Below are positions 12,086 through 25,615 of a stretch of DNA of 64,000 bases, in pieces. Every line of letters begins with the position of its first letter. Position 1 is the stretch's first letter. Source of the DNA: Trileptium ribeirensis (lineage: Eukaryota > Nematoda > Enoplea > Enoplida > Thoracostomopsidae); the NCBI GenBank assembly GCA_030248225.1, contig JASANE010003656.1, positions 38,470-102,469 on the forward strand, read 5' to 3'. The notes under the pieces are model-generated. The model was not told the DNA's origin, did no database searches, and saw only the letters and a program-made list of their open reading frames with translations. The position numbers and the translations under genes were made by a program.

Positions 12086-14509
12086 GCACTACGTAGCAAA
12101 TGTTTTCCTACCGTAGTGACAAACATGATTTCGAGTACTTCGTATATCGATTATAGTGCTTTGAATTTCTCTGTTTTGCACATTTCGTTACAAGTTATGT
12201 TATTTAGACCAAAAAACCAAGCAGGGCTGTGCTAGCTATGTAATACTGCAGCTACGGCGCACGCATTATAGCGTTGTGCTTCGTGAGCGTCGCAATGTAG
12301 AAATGCTTTGCTGTAAAGCCTGTTTTTGAACTCATACTACACATACGAAGCATCTTGGTTTCTCAGATATTAAGAACAAAGCTGCATATATGTAGATTCC
12401 ATAAATCATGGTCCTAGTGCCTGTAACGGTTGCCTTTATTCCAGATTCCACGAATTAGGTTGTTTTTAAAATATATATCTGATTAGACGAAGCAGTCAAC
12501 AATTCAGTAAGCCTCTGATAGAACAACCAACGGAACGTATTATCAGCCATCGGCCTCAATTCAGCGCACCAGTACTACGCTAGTGTTATTACTTATTTTC
12601 AAGCAGTAAACCTGGATGCTGCCAAAATGTTATTCATGACGGCTTTCAGCAAGTAAAAGGAACTATAGGCATTTATCTAATAAAAGCATACTAAAAGTAC
12701 CTGTATACAAAAATATCAAGCAAGGTTGCAGCAAAAACTTCACCCTCTGATGTTCAGTTTAGGCAGGATGCTAAAGCGCTAGCGAACCCAATAGTGAAAT
12801 CGAAACATTTGATCTTAACTATCGTTATCTAAAAAGTGTTAGAATAACTTTAATCCAATCTCAATATAAGCACAAATATTTTACTGTTACGACAATTTAT
12901 AACAACCCCTAGTATATAACTGATATAGAAAATATCGTTGTCTGACCAGGTAAAACATAAATTATTCGAAACGAAATGTCGATTAAAGGTTTTTGAAACT
13001 ACTAAACAAATAAATCCTATAACACTTTAATGATTGCTGGTGGTTCGTACAATGGATTGCAATTTTCCGAAGAAAATAAAATAAAGGGAATTTTCGGCAG
13101 GACCTCCAAAATACAACCAGCCTGTAACAGCAAAGGTCACATTATTTACATTTCAATGTATATAATTATTTTACCAAACTTCTTACCCGCGTTTAGCAAA
13201 TTTCTCAAATGTAAAAGGATTTAATTTAAATACACATCCATGGTCTACCATAAACTAGTATGCTGGACCTTAATTTCCTATTGCGTAAAAACAAAATTCA
13301 ATTTATCAATTTTACGGTCGGTTAAGATAGGTAAATTTTGCTCATATCTGTAAAAATTGTCAATGGGTTTTGTTGTTGCCTTCCGGCATAACCCCTTACT
13401 AAATTTTTTTTAAATATTCACCTTTCAGAATCATACTTCTAATATTTTGGTTATTAATCAGATTGATTGCCCTTTGCAATAATGTTGTCAGGTTGTTAGT
13501 CACGACGGGTCTATTCTGGGTAAAGACCTCGATTTCTATCTCACGTCAGTGAGAAGAGTGGTAACTCAAATTGCCGGGAGCCAAAGCATGCCCACAATGG
13601 ATAAAGCATTGACAGGTTTTCCAAGATTCAAAAAGTGACACTAGATTTTAGGCTTCGTAAGAATTGCAATGATTACAGTTATGCATTGTTGGAACTTAAA
13701 TGTAGACCCAGTGATTTATGTATCAATATTGTATGTAAGTCGGAGAGCGCATGTTATAAATATGTGAATCTGTGTGTAAGGCAATAAGATTATGGCTCAA
13801 CGGTTATAAATGCTGTACAATGCACATAAATATAGCTGGTAGATAGAATTGGCTTCATCGCCGCAATATTAAAATGTCATATTTTTATCCGCACCAGTAA
13901 TAGGAAAGCTCCTTCCTGTTGTTTGTATTAAATTTCTAAATTTCTTGACAAGAATATATGTGGATTATTCAACGGCGGCCAACTTGCACCGGTTGTTTCC
14001 TCAAAAAATACGCACATATAATGTAATTATTTCTATAGGACAGTCGATAATTTGTCGACGGTCGAATTTAGTCGTTTCAAAAGTACCTAAAATATATTGG
14101 TAATAACGTGTAAGGCGATACGGCGTAGAAATAGCTGCTAGATGCCACATATGCAAATAGCATAGCTTTATAAAGACGTTTAAATTAATTTTAATACTTT
14201 TCAGTATCTGCAGGTGTTGCATATTTTAGAAGATAACTGCAAACATACGAACTTAATAAATGCTGCAGTTAGCAGACATATATCAATCAGACTGCTGACG
14301 AATTTTCGGTTTTTGTAAACGATTCGCTTTGCTAGGTAGTTGATACAGTGACCCTTCAATGAATACACTACTTTTTCAGAAAACGCCTCAATAATTTTTT
14401 TAAACTATATTTCTTTACTTAAGTAACCAGTAGCTTGACTTATCACCAAAGTGGGGAATTTTGAGTGTTGAATATGTAATTTAGGAGACGTACACAACTA
14501 TAATGAGCA
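12086..14509. other. No gene recognised
   Basis: AT-rich sequence. The short frames at 13030-13224 (+) and 14001-14222 (-) have no splice context or recognisable motif. A chance acceptor/donor pair brackets about 13679-13735 but gives two equally open frames. Confidence 0.45.
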
Positions 14510-15775
14510 TCAAATGAGCCTATTATCAGTCATGCTGCTTGAACAGTTGAGACGATATACTAGCTTATTTTGCATTTAGAGGCACACAGTTTCCTGGTAC
14601 ATAGAAGATGAATTTACTTTACGAAATGAGACCAACAACACCTATTTAGTTCGAACGGTTGCGAAGATATAACCGTTTTGTTTTTAGGTAACGTGGAACC
14701 ATTTGGAAAACGCTTCTGATTCAGATATTACATCCTCAAAGGGCCGTGTAGCTCATAATTTGCTATACAAAATTAAACCAATTTAACGCCAGATATATAT
14801 ACCGGTTGTCCAGATATATTAAATATGAATTTTCGGTCCCTTCATAATCAAAATGTTGGACTCCAGTCTCACCCCACAGTGGGAAATTTCAAACATTCAA
14901 ATGCTAGATCACGCAAATTAATAAAGCGTCTCACGCTAAAACCATCAATAAAACAGACGTCAAATTTCACCATTGTGCGGTTAGTAAATACTCTTCGTTT
15001 TGCTCGTTTCACTCACTACGCTGAGAATTCATGTAAGAGATTGTCAAAGTTACATAATCATACACTTTCTTAACGTCCGCCGAATGTGGGCAAATGGGTA
15101 CACTTAGGAATATTGGCACATTATCGAACTGTGAGTTGGGCCCATTTAAATATTTATAGCAGGACCAAAGATGAGTAAAGATTAGCATTATTGAGGTCCA
15201 CTTATGCAAGAAATTTAGCGCCCTTCACACATAATCAGCCCATCAAAATATCAAATATCAGTTCGAATATACAGGCTCCGGAATGAGCCATGTAAATAGC
15301 TCGATTCCACCGAGAGCAAAAGTGTTTGTTGCACACAATCTGAGAAAACAAGAATGCTCCATGCAATCTATTCTAGTCAAATTCGTTGTCCTATCGGACC
15401 AGGTGGTACAAAAATTTGGTTAAAGAGCTCATTTTTACCAAAATATAACTAGTGATTTTACGGTCCATAACCGGATATTGAGTAAACTTAGATCAATTTG
15501 CTTCAAGTTGTTATAGTGTGTGCGACTTTGTGGATTATTATAGCATATAATATTTACAATATTGATATATATTTAGTTCTTTGATTCCTATAACGGCGGA
15601 ATTTGTAATTAAAGAAGTATTTCGTGTTTATCATGCTATAGTGAGCAATAAATTACAAAATGAGCCACCGAATATCAGCCACGTTGCTCGAATTATTGAG
15701 AGCATATGCCGATTATTGTGCATCAATTTTCAAGCACATAGAGGATGAAATGCTCTACATAATGAGACCAGCCAT
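14510..15775 (+). repeat. Pair of dispersed repeats in direct orientation
   Basis: About 14510-14640 and 15658-15775 are diverged copies of one sequence. They share AAATGAGCC, ATCAG.CA.G.TGCT, ACATAGA.GATGAA and AATGAGACCA in order, about 1.15 kb apart. The 96-residue frame at 15660-15950 starts inside the second copy and is not supported by the first, which is not open in the equivalent frame. I treat it as repeat sequence rather than a gene. Confidence 0.6.
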
Positions 15776-17064
15776 ATCTATGTGGCTCAAGTGGTTGCGG
15801 AAAAATTACCATTTTTGTGTATTCTGGGTCCCATGGGCAAATTTTAGGACTCGTCTTGACCAAAACTCTGTATTCGAAGAAAACTGGGTAGCAAAGCAAT
15901 ATGTCCAGATTTTTACAGACTTATTTTCACTACTAAATGAGCCCAATTAGGCTCTGATAACGGCACAATAGGTAACGTGATTTTTTGGTCCTTTTGGCCC
16001 GTTTTTGTCGAGGAGAAAATGTTAGAATCGGCCTTTGCGCTTAACTAAAAGGCACAATTCGATTTCAAATAGATCTAATAATAACCAAAAACATGGACAC
16101 GATTAGCTCTCAACGTACAATTAAAGTGAAAATATACCATAACATATTTCTGGTGCTAAAAGTTATAGCAAAGTTGCAGATATAAATAAAAGAATTTAAA
16201 ATAAAGGTTTATTTTGATTTCCTTAGCAGTATGGATATGGACAGACAAACATTAATTCCTAGTCTTCGATGATATATTTTCTATTTTCTTATTAATTATT
16301 TCTAATCTTTATTTCAAATTTCCCATTTTCCCATTTCTCTATCAATTTTTTCTTTTTGTGCCATTTGTCCATTCCATTATTCCCTGCAAGATTTTACAAA
16401 TTGGCAACACTCTATTTTCTTATCAGTGTCGTCTTACTGCTGATTCAACCTAATCATTTTATAACTAACGCAAGTTCGAAGCTGCCAAATAACTGAACGT
16501 GATTTTCTACATTTACTTTACCAATTTTTGTTGCTAAATTTACAATAGAACTCGTGCACGAAACAGAGACAGACCAAAAATGATTAGCGTACGCTCAATG
16601 AGGCGATAGTTACAATCTCTGTGCCCTAGTTTACGCAATCTTAGTAGCTATCTTCTCAAAATTAAGGATAAGGGTGGCGCAGCAGTCGATTTTCATTCCC
16701 ACAAACAAATTTACCATCACCAAAAGCCTCCGCAAATTTTAGTGACCACAGATTACGATGCTTTTGTGGAAATTTTGGCACAAATAATTCCAGGGTTACC
16801 GTAATATTTTATCGATCAATAAACCATCGAACTTCTGGTCTTGTAATGAATTCAGCATAGTCATACATGCTAATAGGGTATCTTGTCTGGTAAATTGGAA
16901 CTTAAATGATAAATGCATTAAAAATGTTGAAATATAAGTATAACGTTGTTGAGCTGCACCTATATTTAAATGCGATATAAAAATAAAAACCGTCAAAACA
17001 ACTTTTACACTTGTTTTCACATAAATTAGTGCGGAATTCAACGTTAGACAGACATTTGACAAAG
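15776..17064. other. No gene recognised
   Basis: T-rich and AT-rich sequence, with a pyrimidine-rich run at about 16265-16400. No exon-like frame stands out. Confidence 0.45.
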
Positions 17065-17127
17065 CGGCTGATTGAACCTAGATCGCTGAGCTGCGAGCCT
17101 TGTAGTTTAGCCACTACACTATGTGGA
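17065..17127 (-). mobile_element. tRNA-like sequence, probably a SINE head
   Basis: On the minus strand an A-box-like stretch (GTGTAGTGGCTAAACTAC) is followed at tRNA spacing by a B-box-like GGTTCAATC. The acceptor and anticodon stems do not pair well, so a functional tRNA is unlikely. It is best read as the RNA polymerase III promoter region of a tRNA-derived SINE or a tRNA pseudogene. Confidence 0.45.
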
Positions 17128-20100
17128 AGAAGTTGCCCGATCCCTCAAAGAAACTACCAAATGGAGCGAACAATAAAGCGCGTAGAAATGCACTGCCAAG
17201 ACAAAATTGCTTAGCACAGCGCTTCACAGCTTGACATTGGTTTGAGCCCAAGGTGATCTGGAAGTACACATTGCACCCTCATGTAATATCTTACTAGGAT
17301 CAATGGCAATGGATTCTTATTTTAAAGATATATGTTTTTAATGAAACAATTTGTCAAATATATGCTCTTTTCCACGATTCCCATTGCGGACATATTTTAC
17401 CAAATCACCAAAACCACGACACGTGGTGTAACGAAATATCTTGAAAATCTAAAGACACTTGATATCTAACCACACATGCTCACATCGATGGGGGTTGTTG
17501 GCTGAGGCGTCGGACTACCCCTCCCCATTGGCACGAAGCTCCGACCGATCTTCTTTGCAGGTGCGCAGACATAGATTCTTTTCCGTTATTATCATGATTC
17601 TATATGCCCGCTATTCGGTTGTACCACAGTACCAAATATTTGGCTCCAAAGGCTATTTTGAAATTTTTTTCCAAATGAAATTTGGTGCTCAGAACTAGTG
17701 TGTACGGATTTTCAGTATGTTGAATACAACGGTATGATAATCCAGAAAACAACACACCGGTATCATGATTTTTATAGATTTTCGAAAGGTTAAGGTTGAC
17801 TGTCAGCCAATACAATTTACCGAAAAAAATTAGCTTGCAGTAATATATATGTTATTATGTGTTGTTTTATACCACTTTAATAAGCTAATATATGTTTTGG
17901 GACACTCAAAATACGTGGTGATGTTCCTTAATTCCAGTCGTACTAGCATCATATGGCTTTATAATTTCGAGAGGCTTTATATTGGTATGTGTATACATCA
18001 AACTTAAAGGCTGTTACAGGTGATTAAAATAATGACAACTGAAAATAAACTACAAACGCTCCGTTTCACCTGCAGATGAGATATGTTAGTATATCAAATT
18101 ATATACTAGTGAACCGCGCAAAAATTTTAAGGATAATTTAAACCAATGAATGGTGGCCTTATGCCATTTACCACTGATAAAAGTATTTATGAAACAAATG
18201 AAAAATTTTAGCATAGTTGCTTAACGAACTTTGAATAATCGACAGCGGCGAAAAGTTAAATGAATATAAAGCAAACAGCAGCAAATAAAAGGAATTACCA
18301 ATGGGCGGCGAATTATCGACTTTTTCTTTTGTAATTTAGACCTATGGTGTTAGATATTTGGCGCTCAGACTTACTGCACAAAAGCGTTGTCATTATAATG
18401 GTGTCACATCGTAATCCACCAAATGTATAGACACATGCTATTTCAATATGACATGTCTATTATTAATCTAGTAAAGCGGCCGACGCGCAGATATCTGATT
18501 CTCCTACATTTGTAAAAGGGTAGAACCACCGTGTTTACAAGTCGTCGGCCAACACATTCAGTTTTGCCACAGTTTTCGGCTCTTTGCATTCTGATTGCTG
18601 CACAAATATTGTCGCATGCAGCAATTCTTCAGTTATTGAAGTGCTGCGACATAAACAAATAGAATGTAGGTCATTATAAACAGTTTGATGAACAGATTGA
18701 GGGCTAAAGTATCATACATGTCGGTCTTGTATAAAATAAATTTTTGTGCGCGTAAAAGCTACTCTGAGTTATGGTTGGGATTCGACGTTTGATACACATT
18801 CAAAAACTAATTAAAGTATGCGAACAAATTTAGTTGAAGGGTGTAGTGTTATATTTTTAAAACAACTTAATGCTGGGGTTAATGGGGCGGCAGCCGTTCG
18901 ACTGAGTCTTGGGCGTAATATAAAGGTTGCTTATATAAAGAGCTTCGTTGAGGCTGAAGCTTAATATCGGGCTTCCTGCGTATACTACTTGATAGTCTGT
19001 ATATGACTTACGCCCTTTGGATTGACTCGTGCTAAACTTTGAGTTCGTGCGACATTGATATATGTTGAAAAATGGATGATTCAGAGATCGATCATTCTTG
19101 AGCTTATCTAGCTCTGGCTAAAATAACCAAATGATACGTTTTTTGTTGTGACAAACGTCGTAAACCACTTTATATTATGTATACATTCTATTTAGCTTTT
19201 TACTAATAAATTTAGTAAACTGACTGTAAATCGCATGAGTATGTCTTTGTCATAAAGCTTCACTGGAGTCGGTAGGCTAAACTTTGCCATGTATCTGAGC
19301 TGCAGAAAGTGTTCCGAATGTTAATATTTTTTGAATAGCCATTTGTTATAAGAGGTATCTTATGGTAACCGTCCCGCACAACATACCTTAGTAAACAAGC
19401 GCAGTAGCAATATGAAGAACCAGCTAGAAACATATAGGGTTTGTCGGAAAATGACGTAGGCATCTGTAATGCGTATTTGCTGATAATAATACATGTTTAT
19501 TACAAGATTTAACTTTTGCTATTTCGAACGTGAAAGTTGAAAAATCTCAAAACTAGTGTAATTATTAATCATATATTCCGATTATCTGCATTATTCTACC
19601 ACAATATGCAAGTTGTTTTCAGCTAATATTTAAGGAGAAAACGACAAAATTCACAAGATATCCTATATGACTCAAGATCGTTTATCTTTTACCGAATTGA
19701 AAGAATACAAGGGGTTAAGGTATTAATGCAGCGATGCTTTTTGAAATTAAATCAAAGTTTTTTTTCTCAAGTCCAACTTCTGTTTTGCACAGCATAATGC
19801 TCAGGGTTATAATATTATTAGGATCACGGTACACAACCGTGTTTGCAACTCACCATTTGGCATATGTACCCACACCGGGCCCAATGCATATAACCCACAA
19901 AAACATAATTGTGTTTCGTAAGCATTTTGTGTATCACATAAACGCTGTACACAAATATTGGTTTTATTGTTCAACAAATACATATTACAATAACTATAAT
20001 TTCTTCTCGATATGTTTGGTAAATTGCAAGAAGAAGAAAATTTTAAATTTTTGTCAGCTATCAACGAATTCGTTTTTGGGTTGCTCCCCCACCGTAGGCT

Positions 20101-21999
20101 GATGATGATCAGGCCTTTATAAATTTCTATTTTAAAAACAGGAAGGAATACGTTGTTATTATAAACCTAGTTTTAACGTTAGGCATTTACTGTACGAAGC
20201 ATCAAAAAACAGTTTTGGTTTCCATTTGAGTAGGTCTGTATGACTAAAATGTGTTTTGGGTGGAGGAGTTATTTGCTGCTGCGCACGTTTTTTTCTTAAA
20301 GCGTCATAGAATTAAGTTTTTTATTGAATTTAAACATATTACTTAATAAATATGTTCTGTTTATATTAGCGGATCAGTTAGAATTGTGAAACAAATGCTG
20401 GCCGACAGAGTTTATTGCAAAACTGATTAGTGACCCCTTTTCTGGCCGTTTTATAGTAAAAATAAGGCGGCTGTAATAAGAATATCATGTACAGTATTTC
20501 CGCAATAGCACCTTTTCATTTAAAAATCTAAAACATCTGTTAATCTGAGCGTATCAATTTGTAACAGCCATGGCAGAGGCACCAAAATTGATCCCAAATA
20601 ATACAAATAAACTGAATAAATGCTATATTACCTTAATTTAACCTAAAATAAAGCAATACCAAGCACATTGCTTAGTCTTCTCTTCAATATTAGTGATCTG
20701 CGATTAGTGTATACCATATCTAAAATACATTTCTACTGAAATTGATAAATGTGGAAATATATATTTAGTTATTTAATTTTAAATCATGACAAAGTACGAT
20801 GTACCAGAGAAAGGGTTGTATGTTTTATTGATAGAGTATGTAAGATTTCTTTGCTGCGGTTAAAATGAATTTGCGTTTGAAATATTAATAAGCCGAATAA
20901 AACAGCAATATAGTTCAATTCAAAGTCATGCACACTTTGCTTGGCCACTCAAAACCTAGGAATTGCCAAAATTTCAATCGGAACTCGAATGTTTATCAGA
21001 ATATGTATTATGAAAATAGAAAATGATAACCCCTTTTTCCTCTATAAAAATGTATGATGTTCACTAATTTATGCCAGAATTTTGTCTAAACTAGAACTTA
21101 TTTTTGCTAAACTTAATAAGAAAATATTTAGAGTTTAAGGATAATATTCTTTACGCTTTGCTCTTTTATAAGTTTCAAGAAATATTTTGATAAAACATTA
21201 ATAAAAAATTTCTCAAGTTCTTAATGTTTTATTAAAAATTAAAGAAAAAGCCAAAAACTAATGTAATTTAGCCAAAAACCCATGAAAACAAATTACTAAC
21301 GAAGTTATGATATCGGCCTTAAGTGTAATAAAACCAGCAGCCAAACAAGATACACCTCGTTGCTTGATAGTGCATCAACACAGACTTTCTTCTGTCAAAG
21401 ACATTTATTCTTCTAAGAGAAGTTTGCCGCATCAAATGCTGGGAAAGTGATTTTTTGGAAATACATTTTGTCTTCGGTTACTTTGGTACGTTTAGTATAA
21501 AAACACAAACCAATCTTAGTTACAAATATATAAATAGGAAAGCGGGTGGCCATGCTTGCAACGTACTCACACAATGTGGAAGAAGAATATTAGCGGTTTG
21601 AAGAAGATCTTAGGATCAGATATATTTACAGTAAACTGCTAGTGGGTTTGAAACGTTTGATAGAGTATTGCTCAAATGCATGAGTAAACTTATGGTGTGC
21701 TGCTTGAATCTTTAATATCACCCTTACAAATCACGAGCAGTCGGTGATACTTGACCGTATTGGGAAATAAGCATTCAATCTCAGAAACAAAACGTGCAAC
21801 AGGTTATTTCCAAGCAAGATTTATTTAAATTTTGAAGCACAGTGACTTGGCATATAATTCCATTGCAATTTATAGCGAACTTTTAAAACATGTTGATAAA
21901 AATTTGAGCCAGAAAGCTTAACGTTTGAACTGACCTCTAAAGGACGAAAATTTTGAAAAATTGCCTAATTTTAGTCATTGCAAGCGCGTCTTTCTTGCC
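17128..21999. other. No gene recognised
   Basis: Nearly 5 kb of AT-rich sequence. The frame at 19734-20102 (122 codons, +) is the longest but is low in complexity, lacks splice or family features and is probably chance. Confidence 0.45.
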
Positions 22000-22540
22000 T
22001 ATGCAGCACTTGGTTTTTCTGTACTACTACGTTTATGAGCGAGTAAACGTAACGTGATCCTACCAACTATACTATTTTGTAATTTTGCATAAAAATTGTT
22101 GCGGAACGCTTTGGTCAATTGAAATTCGGCGGATAACTGTTCGGGAACACTCTGTTTGTGGTTGAAATTATCCATTCTGTGTTCGCGAAAATTCAAGTAA
22201 AATTACCCAAATTTTTGAGAACAAAAAATCGCCAAATTTGAATTAAACCGGTTTGTTCGCAAACACCAAGAACTTAACTGTAAGATCGATTTGCTCGTGA
22301 CGTCAATTTTGCATTAAATTTGTTCACGAACACTGAATAGTCCAAATTTAAACAGATAGAAATTAGGGAACCGAATTTCTGCAAACTCAAAACGCAAGGT
22401 ATAATTTGTTCCCACACAAGGTATAATTTCTGGCACTTGCCTTATATCTTGGCAATTTTTAGTTAGCGAAAAAGCGTCTGAAGTTCTGCCTTTTTTCGTA
22501 ACAAGGGTTTGCGATTCGATATCGGTTATTACAAAATAGG
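22000..22540 (-). repeat. Dispersed repeat, copy A of an inverted pair
   Basis: About 540 bp whose reverse complement matches 43773-44285. Shared landmarks read on the minus strand include CCTATTTTGT, ATCGAATCGCAAACCCTTGT, GACGTCA, CTCAAAAATTTGG, ACTTGAATTTTCGCGAACAC and TTTCAATTGACCAAA-like blocks. The small minus-strand frame here (21999-22196) corresponds to the frame at 44097-44294 in copy B. The shared frame does not resemble a known protein and differs by several indels. Confidence 0.8.
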
Positions 22541-22808
22541 ACCTTTGTTGGGGTCACCTTAGGTTTACTCATGCGTTATGTAGTTGTTGTACAAACAAAT
22601 CGTGAGCCCGAGCTTTACTTAAACGTAAAATAATAAGCTTGATCGACGGTTTCCGCTAAGTGCTCAGGTTTCAGCATAGCAAATTTTGTATCTTGGATGC
22701 AACTGTGTTTGTACATGCATGTATAAGTACTAGATGGTTCTTAGATTAATATATGGTGAGATTAACGGCGATATATATAAATTAGGGTGGCGTTAGTGCA
22801 GCGTGAGA

Positions 22809-22955
22809 ATGGAAGACACTCCGAGGCGGCCGAATCCAGCAATGGTTCATCTTCAATCGATGAAACGCAGCGTGTTGTTTATTTGCGTATTGAGGGTTGT
22901 TTGTTGGGTACAATTTATTATTATATATATTTTGTTTTTATTTAACAACGAATAA
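22809..22955 (+). CDS. Candidate short membrane protein or first exon
   Basis: ATG at 22809 opens a 48-codon frame. It has a basic, proline-containing N-terminus (MEDTPRRPNPAMVHLQ), then a hydrophobic stretch from about residue 21 to 45, and a stop at 22953. A possible donor (GTACAA) follows codon 33, so it may instead be a first coding exon of a signal-anchor protein. The first half is more GC-rich than its surroundings, which is why it caught attention. No family is recognised and it could be chance. Confidence 0.2.
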   Translation: MEDTPRRPNPAMVHLQSMKRSVLFICVLRVVCWVQFIIIYILFLFNNE

Positions 22956-23649
22956 TTTAACTATGAAACAGTATTTGCATGGATTAAGATGTCAAAATAT
23001 GGCTGTAGCAATCCGAGGTCTATCGTATATCAGAACATTCGATGCATGATCTCAAATACTTATGTTATTTTCGATGCAGTACAGCAAAACTTTTAACAAA
23101 TACTGTAACTCTCGCCACAATTTTTTGCTTTGTAAAGAAATGAGATTCATGTAAATTATAGTTTATTACGAAAATACAGCCGTTACAAAGTTGACAAAAG
23201 CCAATATAGCAACTATAATGGCAGGACCATTATAGTTTGGATATCACTCTACGGTTTTCAAGCATTAGTCATGAAAATATTTTTACTCTACTTTCCTGCA
23301 GGAAAATGTTTCATAAATTTACATAGTTTGAAGTTGATCTTGGTTTGTTTTTATACAATGAAGTATTGAAATGTTTACTTTCTTAGACGCAATATTTATT
23401 TGTCTAACTCGTTCTCTGCTTTCTAAAACTGGATCAACGATTTGGATAGAGTCACCTAAATATTGTTGACATAACAAACAACTAAGCAGAATGTAACTAA
23501 CTGAAGGCTCATATTTTATGCACAAAAATATAGCTGATTTTACTACTATTGTAGTGGTGTAGAGACCACGCTATATATTAATGGCTAACACTGAAGCCAT
23601 AATTTCTTGTTTTGAATAACATCTTTAATTATCTGCCGTTTCAAAATGG

Positions 23650-23806
23650 AACCAGGGTTCTACGGTTAGCGAGTCTGCCGCCCATGCGAAAGGTCCGGTG
23701 TTCGAGTACCAGTGGACCTTTACTTTAGATTAAGCAGCACTGGACCCATAATTTATGCTGAGCAGCACAGGACTCATAATTTAGGTTGAGCATCATTTAG
23801 CAAAAT
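23650..23806 (+). mobile_element. tRNA-derived SINE-like element, copy 1
   Basis: An A-box-like region (TACGGTTAGCGAGTCTG) and B-box (GGTGTTCGAGTACC) are followed by a body ending ATTTAGCAAAAT. A 28-bp unit (GCAGCACTGGACCCATAATT type) is duplicated inside the body. It shares head-and-tail organisation with the copy 350 bp downstream. Confidence 0.55.
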
Positions 23807-23997
23807 GAAAATTATAACTTAATTCGCTGAGTAAGTGGCGATCTCTCTGCAAACCATTCTATGCGAAGAGTAATGAACCCAAAACAGCCTGCAACAGTCG
23901 TATTGGCTGCGCAGAGATCACGCAATGCTATAGGGATTACCATTCAATCAAAAATTAGCTGGTTAGAATAATATTCTTAATCACCAATCGTTTAAAA

Positions 23998-24101
23998 CGT
24001 TTCTATGGTGTAATGATTAGTACGTCTGCTGCGCAAACGGAAAACCCTGTGTTCAATTCCCGGTTCATCTACAGTTTAAATTGAGCAAGATTTAACAAAA
24101 T
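23998..24101 (+). mobile_element. tRNA-derived SINE-like element, copy 2
   Basis: The head resembles a Gln-type or Glu-type tRNA (CTATGGTGTAATGATTAGTA) with B-box GTTCAATTCCCGG. The anticodon arm pairs poorly. The tail TTTAAATTGAGCAAGATTTA is a shorter version of the tail of copy 1. A real tRNA gene is less likely because the acceptor ends do not pair. Confidence 0.55.
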
Positions 24102-24912
24102 ATTTTAATACATTTTGTACTTGGTACAACTTTTGTTTTTGTAATTTTGTCTGCGCTACCACGCTTCATAATACTGCTTTGCAACTGGGTTTACTTTTTG
24201 AATCACCTCTTGACTGTACAGATTTACTTATTGAATTACGAAAAATACTACATTGAAAATTGTTATTAAACTTCTTGTACTCGTTTGAGATGAATTCCGA
24301 AACTAAGTTAATATAACATTTTATGAGGAACAATATTTAATTAACTCTAGCAATATATGCTGTTGTATTAAAAACTATGCCATGCTTACAAATGCAATCA
24401 TTGGAGTAAACTGTAAACAGCACTTCAAGATAGCAAATGGAAAACTGTAAATACGGTAATATCCGAAAAATAGCGAGAATAAATACCCTTAAAATCTGTT
24501 TAGAACCTGAACTTTGAAATAATGCAAATAATAGTTGTGTGTTAAATTCAGCATGGTATTTTGCACTTTCAATTGCATGTGAAATTATGCTCTTTCATTT
24601 GATACATTTGAAAATATAATCAACTAATTCTTAGCTAGATTGTCAATAAATATGTATGATCATTTTGGCCAAGGCGAGAGCCGTAGGATGAAATGCAAGC
24701 TATGCCTCTTTCGACATGGCAATTTTAAACTAAGCGTTAGCCTAGCAATTTGCCTCTCAATGGGTTTTAAGCTAACTTTAAACTAGGGTTAATGCCAGCG
24801 AGAAAAGAGGTGAGCTGAGGCTTTCTGTTCTTTTCAACGCCATAACGTTACGCGGTTTAATGTTTTCGTATTCATCTATTTAAAGCTGTAAAACTGGAAA
24901 TTTTTATTTGAG
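24102..24912. other. No gene recognised
   Basis: AT-rich sequence without exon-like frames. Confidence 0.45.
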
Positions 24913-25039
24913 ATGAGTTTGGTAATAGCAACCGTTTGTACAGCAAGTGGTATATTTGGCACTGAACGCCGATGCGAACGTGGTCATTGCCAACACATTC
25001 CGATTCAGTATCCGATTCAACATTGGTCGCAGTTGGCTC
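24913..25039 (+). CDS. Candidate coding exon with strong 5' splice site
   Basis: The frame from ATG 24913 runs 42 codons plus one base into a consensus donor, C|GTAAGT, at 25040. The C-terminal half is cysteine- and proline-bearing (TERRCERGHCQHIPIQYPI) and uses C-ending and G-ending codons more than the flanks. An internal acceptor (TTTGTACAG, after 24942) would give a shorter internal exon of the same phase. The first 16 residues could serve as a weak signal peptide. No partner exon was found nearby and the family is not recognised. Confidence 0.35.
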
Positions 25040-25598
25040 GTAAGTTGGTGTTTAGTTGAGTAATCTTCTTTGCTGGTTTTATGTCAAAAATTTATAAATT
25101 GTTTTAGGTTTAAAGTGGTTTTCAAATTCAACAAATCTATTTACATTGAATATCCAAAGGCAACGTTGCTTGCAGTTTTTGTAGTTCAGTTGCCTGAAGC
25201 TATTGTTTTAAAAAATCGTTAGTTTTATCTTTTAGCGATAGACGCTAAATGCTCTTTCAAGAAGGTTTAAAAACGTAATGTTAGTATATATTCTGATTTA
25301 ATTATAAAAAGAACAAATTTAAGATGCGAAGATACTGCAGGAACCATATTAAGATGCGTGCAGCTAGTGGTCACTTTAATCATATGATTGCTACCATTGC
25401 ACGCAAAATGTGGTCAGTGAACTACTATGTATACAATTAATGTGCAATGGTAGTGATCATATGTACATTACAAGTGTAATGGCAGCGACTATCTCAATAT
25501 TATGTGCGCAATGGTAACGACAATATTTACATATTGTGCGCAATGATAGTATCTATATTTGCATTGTGCGTGTTACGATAGTTACCATATCTATATTT

Positions 25599-25615
25599 CG
25601 TGTGTACAATATAAT
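25599..25615 (+). repeat. Left target-site duplication of RTE insertion
   Basis: CGTGTGTACAATATAAT, matching 25985-26001 with one mismatch. It marks the left edge of the retrotransposon insertion. Confidence 0.75.

Noticed and set aside
15660..15950. 96-codon plus-strand frame
   Set aside because: It begins in a dispersed repeat whose other copy (14510-14640) is not open in the same frame.
19734..20102. 122-codon plus-strand frame
   Set aside because: AT-rich composition, no splice context, no motif. A frame of this length is expected by chance in 64 kb of such DNA.
23998..24070. Functional tRNA gene
   Set aside because: A and B boxes are good but the acceptor and anticodon stems do not pair, and a tail shared with the neighbouring SINE follows.
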